64,000 bases of DNA from Scytalidium lignicola (taxonomy: Eukaryota > Ascomycota > Leotiomycetes), in the NCBI GenBank assembly GCA_002812745.2, contig NCSJ02000043.1:1-64000 (forward strand), read 5' to 3'. The translations under genes and the position numbers were made by a program. The notes under the pieces were generated by a model, which had not been told where the DNA came from, searched no databases, and saw only the letters and a list, made by a program, of their open reading frames with translations. Shown piece after piece: positions 1 through 10,838 of the stretch (its first letter is position 1; every line of letters starts with the position of its first letter).

Positions 1-784
1 AGCACAGCACATCGCCCGCCTGCCCGCCCGCCCCCATGCATGCATCAAGGGCCAAGGCACAGTAGGATTCCCCCCCATTTCTGCCCACACGGTTCTCCCA
101 AAGCCCACCCCAGTTATGCACAAACGGGCACGCCGGCAAAAGCGCGCGATGCGGCGGCGGGGCACCAAAAAAGGGTGGCAAAGACTACGACGTGCAACAA
201 AACTTTGGGCAGGGCCAATTTGGTTTGTCCAGAGGGCAGGCTTGGTGTTCGTGAGGTTGCAGATGGGGGAAGGAGGCGGCGATGCGAGATAAGGTTTCGG
301 GGGGTTTTTGGTTTGGGGTGCGGGTGCGGGTGCGGGTGGGTGGAGAGGGCCTCCCCCCCNAGGAACGAGGTGCGGAGGTTGGAGAGTGTTCCCTTGAGGC
401 CCGAGGATACCGGATTGGGTTGGGGGGGAGAATAAGCATAGGGATTTTTGGCGCTGGGGCTGGGGATGGGATATAACTTTTGATAAATGGGTTGGAGTAT
501 TTTCATGATATTCTTCTGGTAGGTCTTCTATCACTCTATATATACAATTCACCTAAATACACACCAGAGAACAGCATCTAGCTCTATCTACACAAACGGA
601 GAGCATAATATCACTTTTTTCCACAGAGTCTTGTCAAAACTCTGATCATAATATAATTAATTGGTTCTTCCAAGCATCTTACCTCATCTCGTTCGCCTCA
701 CTCGAAGCGTGTGAAATAAGCCAAGAGACGGTAGCGCTTGATATCTGAGCAACAAACCTCATACACTAGATAACCAAACACTAA
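1..784. other. intergenic, GC-rich low complexity
   Basis: I see no gene here. The left end is C-rich, and around 315-340 there is a run of GTGCGG-type repeats. An N sits at 360 after a run of C. Overlapping frames on both strands stay open only because of the base bias and their translations resemble nothing. This is the 3' side of the MFS gene. Confidence 0.6.
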
Positions 785-2579
785 TTATAGCTTCTTGAAT
801 GGCGACTTATCCATCTTCCATCTTAACACACTCACCAGGAGTGCAGCACCCAGTCCCATCGACCCAGCGTAGAAAATAGCTGGGTGATATGCCTTAAGGC
901 CGGCATTTTGTCCTCCGTAAGCTGCCAGCAGGTAACCAGCAATTGGAGCTCCCTTTAAACTAGTTAGTTTCGTTTATCCAGAAACCGAAAGGGTTCAATT
1001 CTCAACGGGAAGGATGCAGACGCTCAACTTACCATAAGATATCCCCCAGCCCACCCAGAAACAATCATCCCCATCGCAACTCCTACCCTGGCGCTACCGA
1101 AAACTCCGCTGACGACCGTTGGCATAGTGGCAAAGAATCCTCCATTCGCCGACCCATTGATGATCACAAACGCAATCAGTGGGGGCAGCGAATCCGAGAA
1201 GGGCCAGATAACGAACATGCTCACCGAGCTGATCAGTAACGTGATGAATAGCGTATTCACGGGCCCAATCTTGTCGCTCATGAAGCCACAGCCTAAACGA
1301 CCGACCATGGAGGAGAAATTGAAACCTGCGACTAGACCAGCGCCGGTAGAGGCTGAGAGGCCTAGTGAGTTGCTGTAGAGAGGGAGGAAGAAAGGGGGGA
1401 CGAAGAGAGGGAAGGTGCCTATTGCACCGACTAAGAAGAGAACGATGAACTGGAAGTCTTTAAACAGGCGCCTAGATTTGATGGTAAACTTTCATATTAT
1501 GATATAATGAGATGGGGGTGAGATTAGAGCAGATATGACAGGGAAGCCACTAACCATTCAATAAATGTAGATGATCTTATAGGAGCACGCTCTTTGATCA
1601 ACCATGCCGCCGGTAATGCAGTCCCAAGCGTCGTAAGGCCAATGACTCTGAAAGTCCACTCCGCACCCAAATTACTGACCAAGCCGTTCATTGCGAAGCT
1701 GATGACCGTGCCTCCTAGGCCACCAGCCGCAAACACAATCCCGTTGGCAAAACCTCGTTTCTTATTGAAATATTGAGCCGGGGTGAGGGAGACAACCTTT
1801 TAGAAGTAGATAATTTAGATAAGAAGACAAGAAATTGGGAAGAGGAAGGAGATGGGTTAATAACTTACCATGAAGCATAGACTAAAGAAAGAGGGAATTA
1901 GGTGTTAGTGATGTGATGTACCTTGTAGGTCATTTCTAGGAATATAATATCCTCCTCTGTCTCTTTCTCCCTCCCCATCTTCTAAATCCACAATCCACAA
2001 TCCACCAAAAGAAGAAACAAAAAGAAGAAAACTCACCTAACTCCAACCCCCATAATAAGCCCCGAACAAACAAACAACCCCCCAAATGCTCTTCGTCGCG
2101 AACCCACTCCCCACCTCTCCAGCACCCATCAACCCAACCCCCAAAAGCGCCGCATTCCGCGCTCCAATCTTTCGAATCAACCTCCCATTCACCAGCGCCA
2201 GAAAGCTAATACTCGCACAGCTCAGACTCCCCACGAAACTCAGCGTCGAAGCACTCGATACCTTCTCCTTGACCAGCACCGCCTGGATCACGCCCCAGCA
2301 GTAGGTCGTGCCCACGAACCAGAAGGCGATGATGGAGAGCGCAAAGAGGACGATCCAGCCGTAGCCGCCATCGGGGACCTGGCTGTCTAGGAGGCGGGAG
2401 GCTTGGACGATGGCGTCTGGGTTGGAAGGGTTGAATGCTGAGGTTGAGGCATCGCCGGATGAGTTATTGTTGATGTCGAGATTGTAACTGACATTGTCGC
2501 CAGAGAGCACAAGATGTTTTGGGAGAGGTTCGAGGGCGATTGCTGAGGACGGTGCGTCCTCTATGGTAATTGTACTCAT
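785..2579 (-). CDS. MFS transporter, monocarboxylate transporter (MCT) type
   Basis: Predicted plasma-membrane transporter of the MCT branch of the major facilitator superfamily. Five exons on the minus strand: 2579-2037, 1881-1869, 1796-1555, 1471-1033, 952-785, giving about 467 residues, normal for the family. A roughly 70-residue hydrophilic N-terminus precedes VPDGGYGWIV, the MCT-type entry to the first helix. Later landmarks are LTPAQYFNKKRGFANGI and a GRLGCG loop with FMSD before the last helices. Exon 2 is a 13-base microexon. The exon 1 frame reaches a stop (TAG) just before the donor GTGAGT. Treating one G of the five-G run at 2047-2051 (minus strand) as surplus gives GVGVSLCFMVVS across the junction and makes every exon phase fit, so this is probably a homopolymer error. 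Substrate unknown. It is divergent from the APH-like gene. Confidence 0.85.
1869..1881 (-). other. 13-base microexon of the MFS gene
   Basis: On the minus strand the 13 bases lie between a pyrimidine-rich acceptor ending TTTAG and the donor GTAAGT. They encode the SLCFM segment of a conserved MCT helix when joined to exon 1 in the corrected frame. Confidence 0.75.
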
Positions 2580-3272
2580 GGTCTTTTCTTCTTTCTTCTT
2601 CTCTTTTCCCTAGGGTTTTTTATAAAATCTATACAAGTTTTTTTGATTGGTAATTTATTTAATTACAGTAATTATATCCCTTTCTCTCACAGAAATTTCT
2701 AATATCTGATCTGGATTAGGCGGACAATCAATCTTCTCCCGATTTCGGTACCTCGGCACCTTATCGATAGTGTTTATGCCTGAGGACATAACACCGGGTC
2801 TGGAATCACTAGGCTGAGAAAGAGAAACACTACATCATGTGAGAAGGATTAAATGAGATCTACAATAAAAAAAGGAAATTCATAAAATCACAAAAGATAC
2901 AAGAAAGAAGACAAGGAAAAAGAAAAGACGAAGAAAGCTGCAGGTTCCCCAAGAAATTGGGAAATATGTAATATGTAGATCTAGAAGGAGATGTTTCCTA
3001 TCCTGTCTAATGAATAACTTTACTACAGTTTTCCGCTTTTGACTTGTTTGATTGATTTGCACAGATTTCTGACATCAATGCAGTATCACGATACCTGGCC
3101 CTTCACGGCGATTTCAAACATCCTTTAGCGCCTGTCTGCCCCTTTATCAAAACCATGATGTCAATAAAATACTTTTAGCTCGAGTCTGATGCTCTCGTCT
3201 GAATATCCCAACTCAAAAAATAGACCCCATTGCTTTTGTGCCTAGTCCAACTAGGATAAACAGAAGTGAACG
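2580..3272. promoter_or_regulatory. divergent intergenic region, MFS / APH-like
   Basis: 693 bases between two divergent start codons. A TATA-like stretch (TTTATAAAA) lies at about 2618-2626, 40 bases upstream of the MFS start on its strand. No other convincing motif is seen. Confidence 0.4.
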
Positions 3273-4621
3273 ATGTATCATGATGATCTGCAATATGACA
3301 AGTCTCGTTTTACAGCTCTTGCCTGGAACCAGCGATTGCGGGAGAGCCTCCCTACATTGGTCAAAGAAATTGCTGATCGGTTTGGCATCACATCAGAATA
3401 TGAGTATCTCTCTTTAGGCTCATTCAACTGTTGCTACAGATTAAAAGGCCTCCATGCCATTGTTCGTTTCCCGATTCTCAGCAAGAGCACATTCCGCCAC
3501 GAGAAGACCAATGACGAATGTATGATAATGACATATATTTCTCAATACACCTCAATCCCTGTTCCTAAACTCCTCGCAGCTGAAAGTTACGACTTGGGGC
3601 CATACATGGTGCTGTCCTTCGTGGATGCAACACGTTTATCGGATCATCTTAAAGCGCAGTCAGATCCTTTGGCACCAATCATATTACAACCAGATATCGA
3701 CACTACGATTTTGGCTCGAGCATACCGCAATATGGCCAGAGTGATGCTTGAATTATCTAGATGTGAATTTTCCCGCATCGGAGCCGTGGGTTCGAGATGA
3801 ATCCGGGAATTGGAGCGTAAGAAAGAGACCCGTTACTCTGAATATGAACCAACTTGTCTCTCGTGTGGGAATTATCCACCGAACGCACTCCCTCAGCAGT
3901 CCTTTACCACTGCGAATGCTTATTTCACTGCGCTAGTCGAAACTCATATCACTAATCTTAGAACTCAACAGAATGATGCCATTGATGACGAGGCTGATTG
4001 TCGAAAGAAATATGTTGTACGTTATTTATTTCTCAAGATCGCTAGGAATTTCTGGACTGCTACATATGATCACGGGCCATTTCCATTATACTGCGATGAT
4101 TTCCGCCCAACTAATATCATTGTCGAATCCGAGCTAAACATTTCTGGCGTCATTGACTGGGAGTATTGCTACGCTGCTCCTGTCGAATTGACGTATTGTT
4201 CACCTTGGTGGCTACTTCTGAAGCATCCAGATAACTGGACTGATTTGAGGTCCTTTTTGGAGGAACACCTTCCTCGGCACAAATTGTTCATACAAGTGCT
4301 CCAGGATGAAGAGCATGAGATGATTCAACGGGGCGACATCTCTGAGCGCCAACGTCTTTCTGTCGGTATGGCACAGTCACTAGAAAACGGCCATTTCTGG
4401 TTCTGTCTTGCAGCTACATCCAGCTACGGGTTCGATGAGATCTACTGGGAATTTATTGATCCATTGTACTATGGAGAATTTACCTCCATTGAAGATCGGA
4501 TTGGCCTTCTGAGCAAGTAAGAACAGGACGAGCTCGAACCGTTTGTTCGGCTCAAGATGCAACAAGCAGAGGAGGGCGGGCTAGATGAGCATTGGGACTC
4601 TTACCAAATATTTGCCGCCTG
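3273..4621 (+). pseudogene. APH-family phosphotransferase, frame-broken and with a premature stop
   Basis: Resembles fungal aminoglycoside-phosphotransferase/kinase-like (PF01636-type) proteins. The N-lobe is seen at LSLGSFNCCYRLKG. The catalytic segment is LYCDDFRPTNIIV followed by ISGVIDWEYCYAAP, with the catalytic Asp, Asn and metal-binding Asp present. The frame breaks twice: a surplus G in the run 3788-3790 and a missing G in the run 3867-3869. The two cancel, and the region between reads RDESGNWSVRKRPVTLNMNQ in the shifted frame. A TAA at 4518-4520 then interrupts the same frame, which stays open for 33 more codons (EQDELEPFVRLKMQQAEEGG onward) to TGA at 4619-4621. This resembles the usual C-terminus of the family. 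The indels may be sequencing errors in G runs. The stop is a substitution and looks real, removing only the tail. Substrate unknown. Confidence 0.75.
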
Positions 4622-7600
4622 ACTTTACACAATCTGAGAATAAAACTCCTATTTACTACTCACCCCGACAGTGGCTATGGTAGAACCTGGTACTGTAGGA
4701 CTACATTGAAGCTCGACGATAACAGATCTACTGAAAGAGGGTAAAAGCATCACTCCTGGTCACGTGTAAGGATAAAGGTAGGTCAAATACTCTCAGAGCA
4801 ACGAGCACAGCGCTATCAAACTTAATAAAAGCGAATAGCCTTGTGCTCTTAGGTGAGATAAGCTACTAATAAAAAGTATCAATGCAAGGAAAGTACAGAC
4901 AGGTTAATTACATCAGCTCAAAGCAAAAGCTATTAACTAGCACAGCGGTGCTCACTTGCTAATTAGAACCCGGACAGGCAGTCGTTCGGGGAGGGCGCTC
5001 ATAGATTTTTGATCAGTAGGTTCTACTAGACAAGCCTTAAAACTTAAATTAAGCAGCTTCGGGGAAGGGGGATAAAGTTCGCCTGCAAAAAAAAAAGGAA
5101 AAGCAAAGAGAAATAAAACTACTGTATTGGGAAAAAGAACGATCAACCTGCTTCTTTCATCCATCTGAAACCTCCCCCCATCTCGCAAAATAATTAGGGT
5201 TTTCCCGGAAAAACCTGCAAGACATAATAAAATGTAAAAAAATATAAGAAAAACCAGGGAGGAGGGGGGTTTTCAAAACGTGCTGACGGTGAAAAGCTCT
5301 TCTTCTTACCAGGGCCGTGGATGGCTTTTTTTCCTTTTTTTTTTTCTTTTACGTTAAAATTGGGCTTGGGGCTTATGCGGTGGGTTTTTCTTGGACCGGG
5401 GCGGTATGGTATGTACAGTAGATTTGGAAAAGCAAAAGGGAGGAGGAGGAGGAGGGGGGTGTGCCTTGAGAAAAGAGAGACCCAGAAAACGAAACCTTAA
5501 ACTCTTTTTGGAGATGTGTTTCCGTGTTCCAGGTTTGTTTTGAAACATGACAAACCCGCCACGCCGACGGTGATGTACTGTACTAGAAGATGAAAGATGG
5601 GCTATATTTGCGGTATCAGACGGTGCTGCAGCTGCAGTGTTGATGTTGGTCCTTTGGAGAGCGGCCACAGCAATTGTGCATTTGCGAGATTGCGATTTTG
5701 CTTAAAATAGAATTAATGTAGAACTTGAATGTGAGGTTTTTGACTCAGCTCAATCAAAAGTCAATTCTTTACCGCCCAGCTATTGGAAGGGCAAGAAAGA
5801 CGGGGAGAGAGGTGAGAGATTGAGTTGTGGAAAAGTCGCGGGGATGCCGCAAATAGCTCAGCGCCAACCCGGCGGAGAATCATGCATTTTGATGGTCACG
5901 ACACTTTGCCCTGGCGGCTGGGTTGGTAAGAATGTCACGAGCAGAGAGGAGCGTGAGGAGCTTGGCGCACAATACAAAGTCGAAGAACCGGCCGTTGGGT
6001 CTGAGTGGAGTCGACCGCAGCAAATCCTTTTTAAAAATAAGCATTGACGACACCTTTTTCTTCAAATCCCTACGAAGTGCTAAGAGTGTGAGGACCAGTC
6101 AATTCCTCTTGTCCATCCAGGTCTTGGGAGTCTTGGTTTCTTCCAGATCTCCCGCGAGGACCCTTTGCTAGGCCCGGGCCCAGCCTGAGCCAATCAGCAG
6201 GCGAGGAAAGTCCAGGGGGTGCGTGTTTCACAAGTCCGGTGCGGATCCAGCGGCCAGGCGAGGACCCGCAACCACCCAATGGAAGGGCTGAGACGGGCGA
6301 GAACGTAATCCGGGTGGTGGGACTGCCCTCCAAGGCGACACGCTCGGGCAAAGGCCTAGGGTTAAGATGGGAGATCTGGTAGAGAAAGGTAATCGTAATC
6401 GTGAGCCAGGAATAGCATACCGAAGTCAATGGATGACGGAGATGCAGATGCGTGCACTGCAGACGAATGGGTGTTGTTGATTCAGATAGATGAAGTCGCC
6501 AATTGAGGGTAGTTATGGGATGCGGGTGTAGAGTGGCGTGGAGATTTTGGGGGGGTGCGACGAAGAACAGCAAGCAGAGCAGAGCAACCCGACCATGGCA
6601 CGTACAGTACGTACGGCCAGCTATGGGACTAATCGTGGCTCATCTCGACGGCTCACGATCACAGGGCCTTTGATTTTCTTGCGGTATACCCTCTCGGGCA
6701 GGTGAGAGAGAAAAATAAGAGGTTGAAGTGATGTGCACAGCGCGGGGCCGGCGGGACGATCAAGCAGGACCTGGGCCTTTGGGGCGAGAGGCGCATCTTC
6801 TCGCAGCATCTCATACAGGTACCGGTTGTTGACAGTTGAGTTTCAGGATGCGGATCAAACAGGCACAACACCCTAAGCGATCACGTTTCCTCCTGCCCCG
6901 TGCGTCCTCGCTCCGTCCTTCGACTGGTTGGTCCGGAGGATTCGGCCGGACGTCGAATCACGAAACGTCTTTTTGGGAAGAAACTCCTTCCTCATCCAGC
7001 ACCACGGGCCATAACCCTATGATGATCGAGGCTGGCTGGGGTGGATTATGCGGTGTTCTCGCCCTCGCACGGGTCGCACTGGGCTGTAAGTTACTGTACA
7101 ACATTATTTGCCCTGCGGAGCTTCTCTTGTCCTGCTCTCGATCGGTGATCCCAGGACGCTGATCACCGAAAACAGCCGGCTCCAGATGCCTGACCAGCAT
7201 GGATGTTTTCAATGCATTGTGCAATTCTCGTGTTATTCTCCACCGAATGGGCGAAAGAGTTTTCATCCCTATATCAACGGTATTATCGATGAAGGCGTGG
7301 AAAGGGAAGAAAAATCCCTTTTCAGGCATTTCTACCACATCTCGTTGGTCAGTTCGTGAGAGCACGCCCCGCCATTCAAAATCAAGATCCGCCATCTTTT
7401 TCCATGCGTGCACCCAATGTCGGGTGCCGACTTTTATGAGAATAGACCACCTGGAGCCAGTAAATAGCGAATGATGACGACGCGTAGAAATCTACAGGTG
7501 ACCGTAGTCTGACTTGCTAACAGGCTTGCATGAACAACGCATGGTTGTCAACATACAAGTACAGTAATTATCTCTGGTCGTCGTTCTGGTGCTTTCAACA

Positions 7601-9495
7601 AACTTATCGTTGGAAAGACTGGTTCTCGTTTATTTTGCATGAGCGCTGGTCGGAGGATTGTCCCAACCTGTCAACGCCGCACACGCATCGACAAGAAGTC
7701 ATCGCTCATAGGGGGAACAGGTAAAAAANGACCTAGCTATCTACCGAATATGGATATATGCATGATGCCCTAGATACATGAGTGGAGTGGAAAAGGAGGG
7801 GGGTTGTGCACTTCGTTATGTAGGCTATAATCCGATGCAGGCCAACTACCTCCCTCAGGCGCGTTTCAGATTTGCAACGGTCCCCCTTAAACCATTAGGC
7901 TTGATTCGAGCATGCGGGATTCGAGATCCCCAAAATCTTCGCCCTTGGATTCGCCTGTCCCCTCGACGAAGGGTTAACCTATTAGGCAGTGCATCGCAGT
8001 GCATTGCATGAAGAATCCTCTGGCTCTGGACGACTTGATGGGCTCGACCTGCAGCCATGACATTCGCCAGGTGAACCGTGTAAATGCTAAAGGCCCTGCT
8101 AGGCCGGAAAGCTACTGTGCAAATAACGAGGGACTGCAGACGGGTGGCAGTCCGCTGCTGGATAGAGGATCTATTCAACTGGAAATGCTGGGGATGGCGT
8201 GGCTCATCTCAAGATCTAAATTTTTTTGGATGTACTGTACAGTACTGTGTAAGATGGAATTGGCATTATTTTGGAGGTTAGAAGGCTCTAAGGACTCGCG
8301 TTGTCGGATTATTAATTAAAGTAGCTACAACACAATATGGCAATCGCACAAGCCAGGTCACCAGCGCTGTGGTGCAATCTGGTCAAGCGTCTTTCCGGAC
8401 CCCATCCGCCGCGAGCAGGCTCGGTTGCGAGATCGAATGCGCTTGACTCAGGAGACTTTCCCTGGAGCCAGGTCCGAGGAAAGATATTACCTCAAAGTAG
8501 CAGTGATTCCTAGGTCTAATTTCCGTCAAGTCAGCCATCCGATGTTGCTCGGACTCTCGACACCTTGCCGTGGCTTCTCTCGGCAAGCTCTGTAGTACAC
8601 AAAAGTAGGCACGATGTACAAGCAACGTTGTAATTTGATACTGCAAATGGATATGCCCTCATTTCACGCCCCACAAAAAACAAGCAGACGCCATGAACAA
8701 AGCTCAAGAAAGTTACGCGAGTCATCTGCCGATGAAAGGAGTTTTTCGATAGCTTCGGACGTTCACTGATTACAGAATCGTCCTGTTCATGCACGAGTCC
8801 CAATGTGGGCTATTGCAAGAGAGCAAGTAAGGCAAGAATGGCAAGAATGGCAAAGAGAGTCCCAAGGACGGACACGAGAATGTGTCCCATCGATGGAGCG
8901 CTATTAATATCCAGCAAGTTGATCATCGCGATCTATCCAGCGACCAGCGACCTCATTACCGAGCTAATGCTGTGGCTCCTTTGTGGCTCAGGTACCGCTA
9001 CAGTTGGGTGCAGTACGGAGCTCCAGCGCTTCCAGGCGGTCCCCAAGATGGCCGCGCTGGGTTTGAGATCAGGCACAAGTCGTCATCTTCATCCACGAAC
9101 AACATCGTCATTGGGCCTCAGAAGTTAGGCAATGTGATACTGTACTCATGCGATGAAGCTAAGAAAAGCAAGAACCCAAGCTCTCTCTCTATCTCTCTAT
9201 CTCGCGCTCTGCCAGGGAAGAAAAAAGAAGCTCATCTGTTTGTTGCTTTTTGTCGTAGCTTATGTAGGTGTCGGAAGGGCTAAGACGCTCATGTATGTCT
9301 TGTCTCTCAGGTCATTTTAGGCCTCTCAGATTGGTACCGTACGCCCATCCGCTGGGTGCGCCGTGGTCTTGCACCTCTCTCCCAGGACTCTCTGTCCACC
9401 GATGTGCATTGGATCTTCGCTGCAAGTCAGTCGCCTCTTCACGACATATAAAGACTCTCTCTCTCCATCATCGACTTGGCCGACGACAGTCTGAT
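4622..9495. other. 4.9 kb without a supportable gene
   Basis: Several frames of 60-150 codons are open here, but they overlap on both strands, often lack a good start and resemble no family. Between 4740 and 5720 the DNA is AT-rich with homopolymers. From 5800 it is more GC-rich. A 17-base GTACTGTACAGTACTGT element sits at about 8232-8248. An N lies at 7729. No tRNA-like cloverleaf was recognised. Confidence 0.5.
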
Positions 9496-10838
9496 GGTGT
9501 AAAAAAAACATTTTGCACTGTATTTTCAGGAAGCGCGACGGGTAAAAATAGGGCATACCGGTACCCCACGCAACCTGGGGGCTAGGACTCGTACTAAACG
9601 GTACGTCTTTGGTTGACAGGTCACGCCTCTTGACGCGGCCCAGCGAGCGAAGAAGAAAAATAGGTTGAGAGAGCGAGCAAGCAAGCAAAGCAGGAAGGGG
9701 GGGCTCTGCACAGTCCACTCGGTTCAATCCAACCACCCCCCCCTAGCAAGCCTCGCCTGGAATCTCTCTTCCCTCTTTTCCACGCCATCCCAGGGCGCGC
9801 GCCCAGAACGAGAAGAAGCACACACCCCTCCACCACCACCCTCCTCCACCTCCACTCAGCCCGACAAGTCAGCACGCCCTCGCTCTTCTTCTCCCCCTGG
9901 CCGCGCTCTCTCCTCTGGCCACAAGCACGACCTTCGCCAGCCGCTATTAACTCATTAACCCCCCGTGTCGCCCGCCCTTTCAAAAGAACCTTCTCCCTTT
10001 ACGTCTCTTTCTTGTCGCAGGTCCGTACCTCGAAAGCTTCATCTTCTTCCTCGCCGCTATCCTTGAGGCAAATTCCCCCTTCTCTGACACGGACTTTCAC
10101 GATCGACCAGCTCGTCGTAGCCCTGCAGCCATAGCGAATTGACTCTTCGCTTTTATATTCATTCGCTTTATTTGTTTTTCACCCTGCTCAGCCGGCCAGC
10201 ACCGCCAGCACAACCCACAGAACACCACCAAAACTCTCCCGCTTGCGCGCGCTGGGTCCAGAATTTTTTCATATCGGCTTCTCGGTCGTTGACTGTCCTG
10301 TTTCTTCTTCTTCCACCATTTCGACTCCAGCATCTCGGCCTGGAGCACTTCCTGTATTTACCACACACAAAAAAAGACACCTCGAAGGTTGTTTCCATCC
10401 CTCCCCTTTTCCCTTCAGGTTTTCGCTTCGGCAATTCTGGATTCACCCACGAGTCGACGTTTCTTGCTGGTCTCGACAACTTCCCTCGATACACTTGTTG
10501 TTCCAACCTGCACATCTGTGATCGGAGCAGGCCTCCCTCCTACCCTAAAACGAACCAGTTGACTGCCTTTTGGGTCGACACGCCTCCGCGATACCCTCGC
10601 CTCGTTCTCATCTCCTTTTTTATATTCCTCGATATTTCTCAACTCGCTACTGATTCACCAGTGTCGCTGATCCGACGGCCTTGGCATCTTTGACGGACAT
10701 CATTCATCGCGTTTATTATTACTATTTTTTCCTGATCTCCGCCTGGTTTTCCGGCCGAGTCGTTTCAATATTCTTGTTGTAACACTCTTCTCCATCTCTC
10801 TTGCGCTCTTTCCGAGTCGAGGGTTTCGACTCGATTGA
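9496..10838 (+). promoter_or_regulatory. ATG-free, pyrimidine-rich leader upstream of STE12
   Basis: Reading the plus strand line by line, I find no ATG between the one in CTGATGG near 9494 and the STE12 start at 10839. At this length roughly twenty would be expected by chance. The tract is rich in CT and CCTC stretches. TTTCTTGTCGCAG at 10008-10020 looks like a splice acceptor, so a leader intron is possible. The pattern fits a long 5' untranslated region kept free of upstream starts. The 184-codon open frame at 10139-10693 begins at TTG and is not taken as a gene. Confidence 0.6.

Noticed and set aside
7880..7940. GATTCGAG-type stretch resembling a tRNA T-loop
   Set aside because: No matching acceptor stem or anticodon arm could be folded by eye around it.
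5354..8646. Several frames of 75-167 codons on both strands between 5.3 and 8.7 kb
   Set aside because: They overlap each other, show no family resemblance and no consistent intron structure; likely chance frames in moderately GC-rich DNA.
10139..10693. 184-codon open frame before STE12
   Set aside because: It begins at TTG, contains no usable ATG start, is Phe/Ser/Pro-rich from pyrimidine bias and resembles no family.
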